A stretch of 64,000 nucleotides of DNA from Cupriavidus sp. U2 (GCF_009663685.2 NZ_RCOG02000001.1:124152-188151); one strand, 5' to 3'; positions 47,746 to 59,793 are shown, numbered from the stretch's first letter. A program made the numbers and translations. The notes: generated by a model from the sequence alone, not told the origin.

Positions 47746-48336
47746 TCAGTCGGCCTTGACGGCTTCCACCTGGATGGCCAGGTTCACGTCCTGCTTGAAG
47801 CCGTACTTGGCGCCGTAGTCGATGCCGAAGTCGGCACGGTTGAACTGGGCCACGGCATCCGCGCCGCATGCCTCACGCTTGAGCATCGGGTGCTGGATGC
47901 ACTTGAATTCCTTGATCTCGAGCTTCACCGGCTTCGACACGCCGCGCAGCGTCAGCACGCCATCCACTTCGGTCGGCACGTCGCCCTTGAACTTCGAGAA
48001 CTTGCCCTTGTACGTGGCTTCCGGGAAAGCCTGCACGTCGAACATTTCCGGGCCCTTGGCGTGCTCGTTCAGCTTGTTGTTGCCGAAATCGATCGATGCG
48101 GCGTCGATCTTGATATCGACGGTGCCGGCCTTGGCCGCGCGGTCCAGCGTCACCACGCCGCTGGACTTGTCGAACTTGCCGCGCCACTTCGACAGGCCGC
48201 CCAGGTGGTCGGCCTCGAAGCTCGGGTAAGTGTGGGTGGGGTCGATGTTGTACGTCGTGGCGTTGGCCATGGCGGTGCCGGCGGCGAGGGCGGCGGAGGC
48301 TGCGGCCACGGCGGCGATCAGGGTACGGATTTTCAT
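47746..48336 (-). CDS. YceI family periplasmic protein
   Basis: This 196-residue protein begins with a signal peptide ([20 protein letters not shown], cleavage likely after AMA near residue 22). The mature part is a YceI lipocalin-like barrel, with [40 protein letters not shown] and an [14 protein letters not shown] strand. YceI barrels bind isoprenoid-like lipids; YceI genes often accompany a cytochrome b561, as here. Two Cys residues ([12 protein letters not shown]) in a loop may form a disulfide. It follows the second YceI gene by 77 bp. Confidence 0.92.
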   Translation of the reverse strand: MKIRTLIAAVAAASAALAAGTAMANATTYNIDPTHTYPSFEADHLGGLSKWRGKFDKSSGVVTLDRAAKAGTVDIKIDAASIDFGNNKLNEHAKGPEMFDVQAFPEATYKGKFSKFKGDVPTEVDGVLTLRGVSKPVKLEIKEFKCIQHPMLKREACGADAVAQFNRADFGIDYGAKYGFKQDVNLAIQVEAVKAD

Positions 48337-48413
48337 ATTGAGTCTCCCGTCAAGAAGTTGGAGAGGAAGGTCGAAAAAAACGGCCAAGGAGCTGTAAGTG
48401 GGACAAACCCGCC

Positions 48414-48989
48414 TCAGCCCTTCTTCGCCGGGGTCACAAGGTGGAACTTGATCTGGACATCATCGGCCACGACGGAAGTGTCCTTCCACTCGCCGTCACC
48501 GATGTTGAACGTGGTGCGCTTGATCGGCAGCACGCCATCGAACACCTGGCTGCCGTTTTCCTGCTTGTACGTGGCGGGCACGGTCACGTCGATGGTCTTG
48601 CCCTTGATGGTCAGCTTGCCGGCCACGTCGTACTTGCCGGCGGCGCCGGCCTTGATGCTGGTCGACTGGAACACCGCCTTCGGATACTTGCCGGCGTCGA
48701 ACCAGTCCTTGCCCTTCACTTCCTTCGTGGTCTCGGCATCGCCGATCTCGAAGCTGGACACGTCGATCTCGACCTTGGCCGACGACGTGGCCAGCTTGGC
48801 CGGATCGAAGTCCACGGTGGCGTCGAACTTCCTGAACTTGCCTTCCATCGGCACGCCGATCTGCCTGGCGGTGGCCGTGACCGTGCTCTTGGCGGCATCG
48901 ATCTGGGCCCAGGCCAGGTTTGCGGCCAGGCCAGCCGTTGCCAGGGCGGCCGCCACGAAGATCGTGCCGGGACGGGACATACGTTTCAT
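48414..48989 (-). CDS. YceI family periplasmic protein (paralogue)
   Basis: This 191-residue protein has a signal peptide ending near AWA (residue 28) and a YceI barrel: [51 protein letters not shown], and [20 protein letters not shown]. It lacks the Cys pair of its neighbour and diverges from it in sequence, so the two are old paralogues rather than a recent duplication. It lies between the cytochrome b561 gene (70 bp away) and the other YceI gene. The position of the first Met is unsure: codons 1 and 4 are both ATG. Confidence 0.92.
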   Translation of the reverse strand: MKRMSRPGTIFVAAALATAGLAANLAWAQIDAAKSTVTATARQIGVPMEGKFRKFDATVDFDPAKLATSSAKVEIDVSSFEIGDAETTKEVKGKDWFDAGKYPKAVFQSTSIKAGAAGKYDVAGKLTIKGKTIDVTVPATYKQENGSQVFDGVLPIKRTTFNIGDGEWKDTSVVADDVQIKFHLVTPAKKG

Positions 48990-49059
48990 CTGAGACTCCA
49001 GTGGTGACTGGCCATCACGGCCGGTTGGTCAGGCAAAGCGGTTGCGATACGTCGGCAAA

Positions 49060-49623
49060 TCAGCGCAGGAACGGGATCATGCGACCCAGCGTGCCGTCGC
49101 GATCCACCACCTGGTGCTTGACGGCGGCGGCGGCATGGACCACCACGATCGCGGCCATGAAGTAGTTCAGCCAGACATGGGCGAACTTCAGGATCGGCTT
49201 CAGCGTGTCGCTGGCCTCGATCAGCGGCGGCAGCTTCCACAGGCCCAGGTACACCACAGGCACGCCCGCGGCGGAACTGTAGAGATAGCCGGTGACCGGG
49301 ACGACCAGGATCAGCAGATAGAGCAGATGGTGCGCGGCGGCGGCGGCCCTGGCCTGCCAGGCCGGCGTACCGGGTGCCACGGGCGGGGCGGCATGCGTGG
49401 CACGCCAGAGCACGCGCAGCACGGCCACCACGAAAATCGTCACGCCCAGCCACTTGTGCCACGAGAACAGCTTGAGCTTGGTCGGCGTCAGCCCCGGAAT
49501 GCCCGTCATGTACAGGCCCAGCCCGAACGCGGCAAAAATGCCGAAGGCGATCAGCCAGTGCAGGCCGATGGCGGTGGCGGTGTACGTCGCCTGGCCCCCC
49601 GGCCCGGATGCTTTGAAACCCAT
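49060..49623 (-). CDS. Cytochrome b561 family protein
   Basis: This 187-residue protein is a di-haem b-type cytochrome of the inner membrane, likely passing electrons between quinol and a periplasmic acceptor. Four hydrophobic segments carry His residues suited to haem: IGLHWLIAF (helix 1), FSWHKWLGV (helix 2), AHHLLYLLILVVP (helix 3), and HVWLNYFMAAIVVVHAAAAVKHQ (helix 4). A start at 49623 is used because GAAGGGA precedes it; a TTG nine bases upstream is less likely. It heads an operon with two YceI genes, a pairing seen in many proteobacteria. Confidence 0.9.
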   Translation of the reverse strand: MGFKASGPGGQATYTATAIGLHWLIAFGIFAAFGLGLYMTGIPGLTPTKLKLFSWHKWLGVTIFVVAVLRVLWRATHAAPPVAPGTPAWQARAAAAAHHLLYLLILVVPVTGYLYSSAAGVPVVYLGLWKLPPLIEASDTLKPILKFAHVWLNYFMAAIVVVHAAAAVKHQVVDRDGTLGRMIPFLR

Positions 49624-49756
49624 GTCAGTCAATCCCTTCGATCTTTATTACTTATTCTGCTATGTCGGCGCCAAGACAGTCTGTTGCAGTACCGGTCCGG
49701 CCCTTCGCTGCCAATTCTCGCATTATTCGATGACAGGCTGTGCGTTGGAAGCGCCG

Positions 49757-49785
49757 AACTTCATGAAGTTGTTCAAATCATTTGA
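49757..49785. promoter_or_regulatory. Two adjacent palindromes upstream of the cytochrome b561-YceI operon
   Basis: AACTTCATGAAGTT (14-bp perfect palindrome, 49757-49770) is followed two bases later by TCAAATCATTTGA (perfect 6-1-6 palindrome, 49773-49785). They lie 130-160 bp upstream of the start and look like regulator sites; the factor is unknown. Confidence 0.45.
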
Positions 49786-49897
49786 TGTGTCGAGATGTCG
49801 CACCCGCCGCCCGGGAACCGATCGTAACGCGGCGGGGGGCCGCATGACACTGGCCGCTGGTATCCGCCAGGTAATGACTTTCGAAACTTGCGCGGCA

Positions 49898-49932
49898 AAC
49901 AAAAAGGGCCGACCCCTTCGGGTCAGCCCTGT
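49898..49932 (-). terminator. Rho-independent terminator after purB
   Basis: On the minus strand GGGCTGACCC pairs with GGGTCGGCCC (one G-U pair) around a GAAG loop and is followed by TTTTTGTTT. It lies 49 bases after the purB stop. Confidence 0.9.
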
Positions 49933-49980
49933 TCTGTTACCTTGCGGCGCCCCGGCATGTCGCGGTGCGCCGGGCGGCGA

Positions 49981-51739
<1,759 letters not shown>

Positions 51740-52354
51740 ATGAAGCTGTATGCGTCCCAGACCAGCCCGTATGCGCGCAAGGTGCGTGTGGTGCTGGCGG
51801 AGAAGAAGATCGACTACCAGATGATCGAGGAAAACGTCTGGTCGCCCGACACCATCATTGGCCAGTTCAACCCGCTCGGCAAGGTGCCGTGCCTGATCAT
51901 GGAAGACGGGGGCGCGGTCTTCGATTCGCGCGTGATTGCCGAGTACGCCGACACGCTGTCGCCCGTCAGCCGCCTGATTCCGCAGGGCAGCCGCGAGCGC
52001 CTGGAAGTGCGCTGCTGGGAAGCCCTGGCCGATGGCCTGCTGGACGCCGCCCTGCTGGTGCGCCTGGAGGGCACCCAGCGCCAGCCCGCCGAACGCAGCG
52101 AGAGCTGGGTGGCACGCCAGCGCGGCAAGATCGACGCCGCATTGGCCGCCATGTCGAAGGGCCTGGCCGACAAGCCGTGGTGCACCGGCATCCACTACAC
52201 CCTGGCCGACGTGTCCGTGGGCTGCGCGCTGGCGTACCTGGACTTCCGCTTCCCGGACATCGCCTGGCGCGACCAGTACGCGAACCTGGTTGCCTTCCAG
52301 GACAAGATCGAAAAGCGCCAGTCGTTCATCGATACGGCGCCGCCGGCGGCGTGA
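51740..52354 (+). CDS. Glutathione S-transferase family protein
   Basis: This 204-residue protein has the thioredoxin-like N-terminal domain (KLYASQTSPYARKVRVVLAEKK) with the Ser/Tyr of TSPYARK as the likely glutathione-activating region. NPLGKVPCLIMEDGGAVFDSRVIAEYAD is the glutathione-binding segment with the cis-Pro. An all-helical C-terminal domain follows from about residue 90. It resembles the YibF/GstB-type bacterial enzymes. Substrate unknown. It is followed by a bidirectional terminator and convergent mnmA. Confidence 0.92.
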   Translation: MKLYASQTSPYARKVRVVLAEKKIDYQMIEENVWSPDTIIGQFNPLGKVPCLIMEDGGAVFDSRVIAEYADTLSPVSRLIPQGSRERLEVRCWEALADGLLDAALLVRLEGTQRQPAERSESWVARQRGKIDAALAAMSKGLADKPWCTGIHYTLADVSVGCALAYLDFRFPDIAWRDQYANLVAFQDKIEKRQSFIDTAPPAA

Positions 52355-52370
52355 TTGCGAACACGCATGG

Positions 52371-52400
52371 CAAAACGGCCGCTGATGCGGCCGTTTTTTG
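52371..52400. terminator. Bidirectional terminator between the GST gene and mnmA
   Basis: AAAACGGCCGC and GCGGCCGTTTTTT pair around TGAT, with A on one flank and T on the other. It serves the convergent GST gene (plus) and mnmA (minus). Confidence 0.92.
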
Positions 52401-52420
52401 TTGGGCGTCGTCTTTTCGCC

Positions 52421-53500
52421 CTACCGAATAATCCCCCCACCCAGACAAACCTCCCCGTCATACAACACGGCCGACTGCCCGGGCGTCACCGCCCACTGCG
52501 CCTCGGCAAACGACAGCCGCAGTTCATCGCCTTCGGCCTTGACGATCGTGCACGGGGCGTCGCTCTGCCGATACCGGGTCTTGGCCGACATCGTCGCCCC
52601 GGCGGCCGGCGGTTCGCCGGCGACCCACGACAGGTCTGCCGCGTCGAGTTCCGGCGTCAGCAGCCACGGGTGATCGTGGCCTTGCACGACGTAGAGCGTG
52701 TTCGATGCCATGTCCTTGCGGGCCACGTACCACGCGTCGCCGCTGCCGTCCTTGCTGCCGCCCAGGCCGATGCCCTTGCGCTGGCCCAGCGTGTAGAACG
52801 CCAGGCCGATGTGTTCGCCGACGACCTTGCCCTCGTCGGTCACCATGGGGCCGGGCCGGGTCGGCAGGTAGCGGTTCAGGAAGTCGCGGAACGGGCGTTC
52901 GCCGATAAAGCAGATGCCCGTGGAGTCCTTCTTCTTCGCGTTCGGCAGGCCGATTTCGGCAGCGATCTCGCGCACGCGGGTCTTTGGCATTTCGCCCAGC
53001 GGGAACATCGTGCGCGACAGTTGCGCCTGGTTCAGCCGGTGCAGGAAATAGCTCTGGTCCTTGGTATGGTCGAACGCCTTGAGCAGCTCGAACCTGCCGC
53101 CCGGCGCCTGGCGAACGCGCGCATAGTGGCCGGTGGCGATCAGTTCGGCGCCCAGCGACATCGCATGGTCCAGGAAGGCCTTGAACTTGATTTCGGCGTT
53201 GCAGAGCACGTCGGGGTTCGGCGTGCGGCCGGCCGAGTATTCGCGCAGGAAATCGGCGAACACGCGGTCCTTGTACTCGGCGGCGAAGTTCACCGCTTCC
53301 ACGTCCACGCCGATCACGTCGGCCACGGACGCCACGTCGAGCCAGTCCTGCCGCGTGGAGCAATACTCGCTGTCGTCATCGTCCTCCCAGTTCTTCATGA
53401 ACAGGCCGATGACCTCGTAACCCTGCTGCTTGAGCAGCCATGCCGTGACCGACGAATCCACGCCTCCCGACATGCCCACTACCACTCTCTTGCCGCTCAC
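52421..53500 (-). CDS. mnmA: tRNA-specific 2-thiouridylase MnmA
   Basis: MnmA thiolates U34 of tRNAs for Lys, Glu and Gln. The 359-residue protein begins with the PP-loop [13 protein letters not shown]. Catalytic Cys100 ([12 protein letters not shown]) and Cys197 ([12 protein letters not shown]) form the sulfur-transfer pair. [14 protein letters not shown] is the conserved tRNA-binding motif. The start is a GTG overlapping the stop of the preceding Nudix gene by four bases (GTGA), so translation is coupled. The nudJ-mnmA order is the same as in E. coli. Confidence 0.97.
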   Translation of the reverse strand: MSGKRVVVGMSGGVDSSVTAWLLKQQGYEVIGLFMKNWEDDDDSEYCSTRQDWLDVASVADVIGVDVEAVNFAAEYKDRVFADFLREYSAGRTPNPDVLCNAEIKFKAFLDHAMSLGAELIATGHYARVRQAPGGRFELLKAFDHTKDQSYFLHRLNQAQLSRTMFPLGEMPKTRVREIAAEIGLPNAKKKDSTGICFIGERPFRDFLNRYLPTRPGPMVTDEGKVVGEHIGLAFYTLGQRKGIGLGGSKDGSGDAWYVARKDMASNTLYVVQGHDHPWLLTPELDAADLSWVAGEPPAAGATMSAKTRYRQSDAPCTIVKAEGDELRLSFAEAQWAVTPGQSAVLYDGEVCLGGGIIR

Positions 53501-54033
53501 GACGCCGCTCCCGGTGCCTGCCCGGTTACTGCAGCCGCATCGGTGGCGCCCGCGATGGCGGTGGGATGGGTATGCAGCAGGTCCAGCGCAAAACGCTTGC
53601 CGGCCAGGTAATCGTCCACGCAGGCCATGACCAGCGGCGAGCGATGGCGGTCGGCGCAGGCGCGCAATTCCTCGGCGGTCATCCAGACCGTGCGGACAAT
53701 GCCAGTATCGAGCTGGCGGCCGGCGTCGAGCGAGCCCAGGTCGCCCGTGAAGCCGAAGCGGATATAGGTGGTATCGCCCCCGTCGCGCGACGACCGGCCA
53801 CGGCTCATGTAGCAGCCGAGCAGCGCGCGCGGCTCGAACGTGTGGGCGGTTTCTTCGAGCGTTTCGCGGACAACGGCGCGGATCAGGCTCTCGCCCGGTT
53901 CCAGGTGGCCCGCCGGCTGGTTCAGTCGCAGGCCATCGGCCGTTTCCTCTTCCACCAGCAGAAAGCGGCCGCCGCGCTCGATGACGGCGGCAACCGTGAC
54001 GCTGGCAATCCATTCACGTGACATGATGCACAT
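53497..54033 (-). CDS. nudJ: Nudix hydrolase, NudJ-like
   Basis: This 178-residue protein has the Nudix box [25 protein letters not shown] (GX5EX7REXXEE; the final Gly is replaced by Ala) starting near residue 42. In E. coli the homologous NudJ hydrolyses thiamin and nucleoside pyrophosphates and lies next to mnmA, as here. [11 protein letters not shown] and the long Ala-rich C-terminal tail (about 25 residues) are visible. The start is uncertain: ATG codons 1 and 4 (54033 and 54024) are both possible and neither has a clear ribosome-binding site. Confidence 0.88.
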   Translation of the reverse strand: MCIMSREWIASVTVAAVIERGGRFLLVEEETADGLRLNQPAGHLEPGESLIRAVVRETLEETAHTFEPRALLGCYMSRGRSSRDGGDTTYIRFGFTGDLGSLDAGRQLDTGIVRTVWMTAEELRACADRHRSPLVMACVDDYLAGKRFALDLLHTHPTAIAGATDAAAVTGQAPGAAS

Positions 54034-54092
54034 TTTTTAAGCAATCCGGCATTTTACCGGTTGCCGTTCGAACGTGCATGGCGCGCGGCGTT

Positions 54093-55001
54093 TCAGGCCG
54101 CCTCGGCCGTCAGCATGGGGGGCAGCAAGGCGATGGCCGCATCGATGCGGGCCACAAGTGACTTTGACGCCGGCATCAGCGGGCGACGCACCTCGGCGGT
54201 GGTCATGCCGGCCAGCGCCAGCGCGGCTTTCACGGGCGCCGGATTGGGCTCGGCGAACATCAGCCCGATCAGCGGCGACAGTTGCCGGAACAACGCCCGT
54301 GCGGCCTCGTCGCGCCCGGTGCGCGCCAGATGCTGCAGCCGCACGAACAGGTCGGGCCGCACATGCGCCGCAGCCGGCACGATGCCCTGGCCGCCGCGCA
54401 GCAGATGGTCGAGCATCGACGCATCGTCGCCGCAATACACGCCGATCAGGTCCTGCATGGCCAGCGTGCGCAGGCCGGCCGGGTCGCATTCCTTGACGGC
54501 CACGATCTGCGGATGGGCGGCCAGGCGCCATGCCAGTTCGGGGGAAATCGTGCAACCCGTGCGCCCGGGCACGTTGTAGAGCATCAGCGGTTTGCCCGTC
54601 TGGGCGGCCACGCTGCGCATATGCCAGGCGATGCCTTCGTCGGACACGCGCAGGTAGTACGGCGGCGGCACCAGGTAGCCGGCCAGCGGCAGGCGGTCGA
54701 GCCTGCGCACCTGCTCGCATACGGCATGCGTGGCCACCCCGCCCACGCCGGCCATCACCGGCAGCGAGCCGGCGACGGCCTCGAGCACCGCCGCCGTCAG
54801 CATGAACCGCTCGGCATCGGTCAGCAGGCCGCCCTCGCCGGTCGTGCCCAGCACGATCAGGCCATCGACACCGGCCGCCGCGTAGTGCGACGCCAGGCGC
54901 TGGGCGGCGTCGAGATCCACCTGATCGCTGCGCAGCGGCGTGACCATCGGCAGCCACAGGCCATCGGCAATCGCGCCGCGCTGCGGATCAATGCGTGCCA
55001 T
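54093..55001 (-). CDS. DapA family aldolase (4-hydroxy-tetrahydrodipicolinate synthase-like)
   Basis: This 302-residue TIM-barrel protein of the DapA/N-acetylneuraminate lyase family has LGTTGEGG (residues 51-58, carboxylate-binding TT pair), PLMLYNVPGRTG with the catalytic Tyr, and IVAVKECDP with the Schiff-base Lys. All match DapA of E. coli in order. The product may be a true dihydrodipicolinate synthase or a paralogue for another aldol reaction: the R in VPGRTG suits DapA. Its start overlaps a small unrecognised gene by 14 bases, and no other lysine gene is close. Confidence 0.85.
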   Translation of the reverse strand: MARIDPQRGAIADGLWLPMVTPLRSDQVDLDAAQRLASHYAAAGVDGLIVLGTTGEGGLLTDAERFMLTAAVLEAVAGSLPVMAGVGGVATHAVCEQVRRLDRLPLAGYLVPPPYYLRVSDEGIAWHMRSVAAQTGKPLMLYNVPGRTGCTISPELAWRLAAHPQIVAVKECDPAGLRTLAMQDLIGVYCGDDASMLDHLLRGGQGIVPAAAHVRPDLFVRLQHLARTGRDEAARALFRQLSPLIGLMFAEPNPAPVKAALALAGMTTAEVRRPLMPASKSLVARIDAAIALLPPMLTAEAA

Positions 55002-55356
55002 GGTCGTCTCCAAGCACCATCGCGACGCCAAATTCCGCTGCGGGCAAAGCCGCCATGATCGCGTGCATGGCCGCGTCGCGGTCGCCGCGCTCCACCTCCA
55101 CGTGCAGCGATGTCTCGCCATTGCGATGATCCACTTCCACCACGTAGATGCGGGCCATGTTGCCGATCGCGCGATGCAGCGTCTGGCGCAGCGCGAAGAC
55201 CTGTGACGACGAGACGGCCAGGCGCAGGCGAATCCAAGGATCCTGGGCAATGGCACGGCGTCGCGGAACCGATGCAAACGCCACGGCGAGACTCGATGAC
55301 TGTCGCATGAAGCGAAGATCCGCGCGGGGCGGATCGTCTGTTGAACATGGCTCCAT
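54988..55356 (-). CDS. Unrecognised small protein upstream of the DapA-like gene (122 aa)
   Basis: I do not recognise this gene. The 122-residue reading has a balanced composition, unlike the Arg/Trp-rich alternative frames. Its last 80 residues look like a small alpha/beta fold resembling an ACT-type regulatory domain: IRLRLAVSSSQVFALRQTLHRAIG, then ARIYVVEVDHRNGETSLHVEVE, then a helix and a VAMVLGD strand. It ends inside the start of the aldolase gene, which suggests coupled translation and possibly a regulatory role for that enzyme. The start is unsure; ATG at 55308 (residue 17) is an alternative. Confidence 0.5.
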   Translation of the reverse strand: MEPCSTDDPPRADLRFMRQSSSLAVAFASVPRRRAIAQDPWIRLRLAVSSSQVFALRQTLHRAIGNMARIYVVEVDHRNGETSLHVEVERGDRDAAMHAIMAALPAAEFGVAMVLGDDHGTH

Positions 55357-55448
55357 GCTAGGGAGACCGGCCTCAATTTGATGCAGCGTTTGGCCGGCCC
55401 GCCATCAAGATTGCGTAAAGGTGCGGGCCGTCAGCATGTGTCCGGCGC

Positions 55449-56240
55449 TCAGAACGTCTTCGTGATCGACGCAAAGGCCGTCGCCTTGCCCAGGTAGCGC
55501 CCGCGCGTGTTCGTGTAGGCCGCCTTGCTGGCATTCGTGTCGATATAGGCCACGGCCAGCGAGAACCCGCTGCCCAGGTCTTTCGTCAGCCCGAGCTTCC
55601 AGTCCGTGTACGACGCATCGCTGAAATGCTGCACGCCCTGGTAGCCGACATGCGCGTTCAGCGTCAGGCCCCACACGTTCAGCGGCACGTTGGCCGTCAG
55701 ATCGACGTAGTAACTGTTCTTGCTGTCGGCAAACCCGAACAGGTTGGTCACCGCATGCGAGTACTTCAGGAATACGGGCCCCCAGCCGATGCCGGCATAC
55801 AACTCGGTGGTGTACGGACGCGTGGCCGTGTAGCCGCCCGGATAGTAGTACTCGAGCACGCCCACGTCGTAGTTGAATGCCTGGTCGGCCAGCGTGAACG
55901 TATTCCTGAAACCCCCATAGAAATCCATCTCGACGGGCGCGGACACCGTCGCGTCGGCATCGCCCAGCCAGCTGATACTCGAGTTCCAGTTGCCGACGTA
56001 GAAGCCGCTCTCGTGGGCATAGTCGAAGCCGCCCTGGATGGCCGGGCGCCGGTCGGTCTGGCTGATCCCGCGGTAGCGGTAATCGGATGCCACCGACACG
56101 TTGGCCGTGAAGGTGTGCGGCGACGCCGGCGCGGGGTCGGGGATCGCCTGCTGCGCGAATGCGTTGGAAAACGGGGCGGCAAGCAGGACGGCGGCGGCCA
56201 GCGTGGCCGCCGCCGAAGTCATCAGGCGGGTTGCAATCAT
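55449..56240 (-). CDS. TorF family putative outer-membrane porin
   Basis: This 263-residue protein has a signal peptide (about residues 1-29, ending NAFAQ). A beta-barrel-like mature part follows, with VSVASDYRYRGISQTDRRPAIQGGFDYAHESGFYVGNW, the signature of the gcw_chp/TorF family, and alternating aromatic strands to a terminal Phe (ASITKTF), typical of outer-membrane proteins. No substrate is known. The upstream in-frame GTG at 56297 lacks a signal-like start, so ATG 56240 is used. It is divergent from the transhydrogenase operon; the 341-bp gap contains an FNR-like box. Confidence 0.88.
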   Translation of the reverse strand: MIATRLMTSAAATLAAAVLLAAPFSNAFAQQAIPDPAPASPHTFTANVSVASDYRYRGISQTDRRPAIQGGFDYAHESGFYVGNWNSSISWLGDADATVSAPVEMDFYGGFRNTFTLADQAFNYDVGVLEYYYPGGYTATRPYTTELYAGIGWGPVFLKYSHAVTNLFGFADSKNSYYVDLTANVPLNVWGLTLNAHVGYQGVQHFSDASYTDWKLGLTKDLGSGFSLAVAYIDTNASKAAYTNTRGRYLGKATAFASITKTF

Positions 56241-56581
56241 CAATGAAAAACCGTGGGCGTATTGGGAAAAACGCCTCGAAAGAGACGTGAACGCCACGAT
56301 ACGCAGCCCCGCATCAAATCGGCGTCAAGATTGCAGGTGACGCCGATGTCATTTCATCAATGGCCGGAATGCAAGGGAATTCGATGTGCATCAAACGAGT
56401 CGTTTCATGACTGGAAAAGATGAGTCTCGGTGAAAGCACATATACCCGACCGGCGAGTCACCACCGAACGTAAGTTTCGGGTAAGCTGCGCAAAAATTGA
56501 GGCATTCTTTTGCAATGCATCAACGGGCGAGGACGTTGGCCCGACCAGATGACGAACGACGCCAGACAGGAGAAATTGACG
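56241..56581. other. Divergent region between the TorF-type porin and pntAA
   Basis: The 341 bp hold no supported gene. They contain the FNR-like box at 56381-56394 and a short palindrome AAACGAGTCGTTT at 56393-56405. The pntAA ribosome-binding site AGGAGA precedes its ATG. Confidence 0.65.
56381..56394. promoter_or_regulatory. FNR/ANR-like box in the porin-pntAA divergent region
   Basis: TCGAT-GTGC-ATCAA matches the FNR/CRP-family half-site pattern TTGAT-N4-ATCAA with one mismatch. It lies 141 bp from the porin start and 188 bp from pntAA. Which gene it would control is unclear. Confidence 0.4.
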
Positions 56582-57706
<1,125 letters not shown>

Positions 57707-57849
57707 CATCCCGTCTGAAGATGCCGCGGCGCTGAAAAGAGCCCTGCGCCACGGCCCGCCGCGTCCCCGGCACGCTTGATCCTGCAGTTTCAGTCCGCCT
57801 GCGCGGACGCGACGCCCGGCAGTATTCAAAAGCAACGGAGGAGAAGTCG

Positions 57850-58182
57850 ATGGAGATGGTGAACCACACGGTGATCAACCTGATCATCTTCGTGCTGGCA
57901 ATTTACGTAGGGTACCACGTGGTGTGGACGGTCACGCCCGCGCTGCACACCCCGCTGATGGCCGTGACCAATGCGATCTCGGCCATCATCATCGTCGGTG
58001 CCATGCTGGCGGCCGGCCTGACCGAAGGCGGCGTGGGCCGCGTGATGGGCACGCTGGCCGTGGCACTGGCCGCGGTGAACGTGTTCGGTGGCTTCCTGGT
58101 GACCCAGCGCATGCTGGAGATGTTCAAGAAGAAGGAGCCACGCGCCAAGGCCGGGGCTGAAGCCGCCAAGGGAGGTGCGTGA
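57850..58182 (+). CDS. pntAB: NAD(P) transhydrogenase subunit alpha part 2
   Basis: This 110-residue membrane protein has three hydrophobic segments (about 8-27, 38-58, 65-85), the first part of the transhydrogenase proton channel (domain II). [30 protein letters not shown] is the conserved core, with [18 protein letters not shown] after the last helix. GGAGGAG precedes the ATG. It overlaps pntB by one base (TGATG). Confidence 0.95.
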   Translation: MEMVNHTVINLIIFVLAIYVGYHVVWTVTPALHTPLMAVTNAISAIIIVGAMLAAGLTEGGVGRVMGTLAVALAAVNVFGGFLVTQRMLEMFKKKEPRAKAGAEAAKGGA

Positions 58183-59654
58183 TGGAAGGCATCAGCATGA
58201 ACCTTGTGACGCTGCTGTACCTGGTGGCGTCGGTCTGCTTCATCCAGGCCCTGAAGGGGTTGTCGCACCCGGCATCGGCCCGCAAGGGCAACGCGTTCGG
58301 CATGATCGGCATGGCGATTGCCGTGGTGACCACGCTGGTGCTGATCATCAAGCTCAAGAACGAGTTCCTGGCCGTGGGCGCCGCGCAGTCGTCGGTCGGC
58401 ACCGGCCTGGCGCTGATCTTCGGCGCACTGGTGGTAGGTGGCGGCATTGGCGCCTACGTGGCACGCAAGGTCGAAATGACCAAGATGCCGGAACTGGTGG
58501 CGGCGATGCACTCGCTGATCGGTCTGGCCGCGGTGTTCATCGCCGTGGCCGCCGTGGCGGAACCTGCCGCGTTCGGCATCACGCCGGCCGGTACGCACCT
58601 GATCCCGCTGGGCAACCGTATCGAGCTGTTCATCGGCTGCTTCGTGGGGGCGATCACGTTCTCGGGCTCGGTCATCGCGTTCGGCAAGCTGTCGGGCCGC
58701 TACAAGTTCCGCCTGTTCCAGGGCGCGCCGGTGGTGTTTCCGGGACAGCACTGGCTGAACCTGCTGCTGGCCATCGCCATGATCGGCTTTGGCGTGATCT
58801 TCTTCCTGTCGCAGTCGTGGCTGCCGTTCCTGATCATGCTGGCCATCGCCTTCGTGCTGGGTGTGCTGATCATCATCCCGATCGGCGGCGCCGACATGCC
58901 CGTGGTGGTGTCGATGCTGAACTCGTACTCGGGCTGGGCGGCGGCGGGCATCGGCTTCTCGCTGAACAACCCGATGCTGATCATTGCGGGCTCGCTGGTG
59001 GGCTCCTCGGGTGCCATCCTGTCGTACATCATGTGCCGCGCGATGAACCGTTCGTTCTTCAACGTGATCCTGGGCGGCTTCGGCGCCGAGGCGTCTGCTG
59101 CCGGCCCGGCCGGCGCGCAGGCCCAGCGCAACGTGAAGTCGGGCTCGGCCGACGACGCCGCGTTCGTGATGAGCAACGCCGAGACCGTGATCATCGTGCC
59201 CGGCTACGGCCTGGCGGTGGCCCGTGCGCAGCATGCACTGAAGGAATTGACCGAAAAGCTGACCGAGCACGGCGTGACGGTGAAGTACGCCATCCACCCC
59301 GTGGCGGGCCGCATGCCGGGCCACATGAACGTGCTGCTGGCCGAAGCCGAGGTGCCGTACGACCAGGTCTTCGAGATGGAGGACATCAACAGCGAATTCG
59401 GGCAGGCCGACGTGGTGCTGGTGCTGGGCGCCAACGACGTGGTCAACCCGTCCGCCAAGACCGATCCGAAATCGCCGATCGCCGGCATGCCGATCCTGGA
59501 AGCCTACAAGGCCAAGACCATCATCGTGAACAAGCGGTCGATGGCCGCCGGCTACGCGGGCCTGGACAACGAGCTGTTCTACATGGACAAGACCATGATG
59601 GTGTTCGGCGACGCCAAGAAGGTGGTGGAGGACATGTTCAAGGCCGTGGAATAA
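58182..59654 (+). CDS. pntB: NAD(P) transhydrogenase subunit beta
   Basis: This 490-residue protein contains the rest of the membrane channel (about eight or nine helices in the first 270 residues) and domain III, which binds NADP(H), from about residue 310. VIIVPGYGLAVARAQHALKEL is the NADP-binding start, and HPVAGRMPGHMNVLLAEAEVPYD, LVLGANDVVNPSAKTDP and the KRSMAAGYAGLDNELF stretch are conserved. GGAGG lies six bases before the ATG at 58182; a GTG three bases upstream is in frame. A terminator follows at 59751. Confidence 0.96.
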   Translation: MEGISMNLVTLLYLVASVCFIQALKGLSHPASARKGNAFGMIGMAIAVVTTLVLIIKLKNEFLAVGAAQSSVGTGLALIFGALVVGGGIGAYVARKVEMTKMPELVAAMHSLIGLAAVFIAVAAVAEPAAFGITPAGTHLIPLGNRIELFIGCFVGAITFSGSVIAFGKLSGRYKFRLFQGAPVVFPGQHWLNLLLAIAMIGFGVIFFLSQSWLPFLIMLAIAFVLGVLIIIPIGGADMPVVVSMLNSYSGWAAAGIGFSLNNPMLIIAGSLVGSSGAILSYIMCRAMNRSFFNVILGGFGAEASAAGPAGAQAQRNVKSGSADDAAFVMSNAETVIIVPGYGLAVARAQHALKELTEKLTEHGVTVKYAIHPVAGRMPGHMNVLLAEAEVPYDQVFEMEDINSEFGQADVVLVLGANDVVNPSAKTDPKSPIAGMPILEAYKAKTIIVNKRSMAAGYAGLDNELFYMDKTMMVFGDAKKVVEDMFKAVE

Positions 59655-59750
59655 GCTGCCGTTAATGTTCGGCAGTGGCCGTCAGGCGCGCAGTGCTGCC
59701 AAGTGAATAAAGAAACGCGCAGACCTGAAATCAATAAAATCGAAGTAGTG

Positions 59751-59782
59751 CGGCCAGCAACCAACGCTGGCCGTTTCCTTTT
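59751..59782 (+). terminator. Rho-independent terminator after pntB
   Basis: CGGCCAGC and GCTGGCCG form a perfect 8-bp stem with a seven-base loop, followed by TTTCCTTTTG. A second, weaker hairpin lies nearer the stop, at about 59656-59675. Confidence 0.8.
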
Positions 59783-59793
59783 GCGTGGTCTGG

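Larger units (their letters stand above)
49624..49980. other. Intergenic region between cytochrome b561 and purB
   Basis: The 357 bp contain the purB terminator (49898-49932) and, at 49757-49785, two adjacent palindromes in the promoter side of the cytochrome b561 operon. No further gene is visible. Confidence 0.7.
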
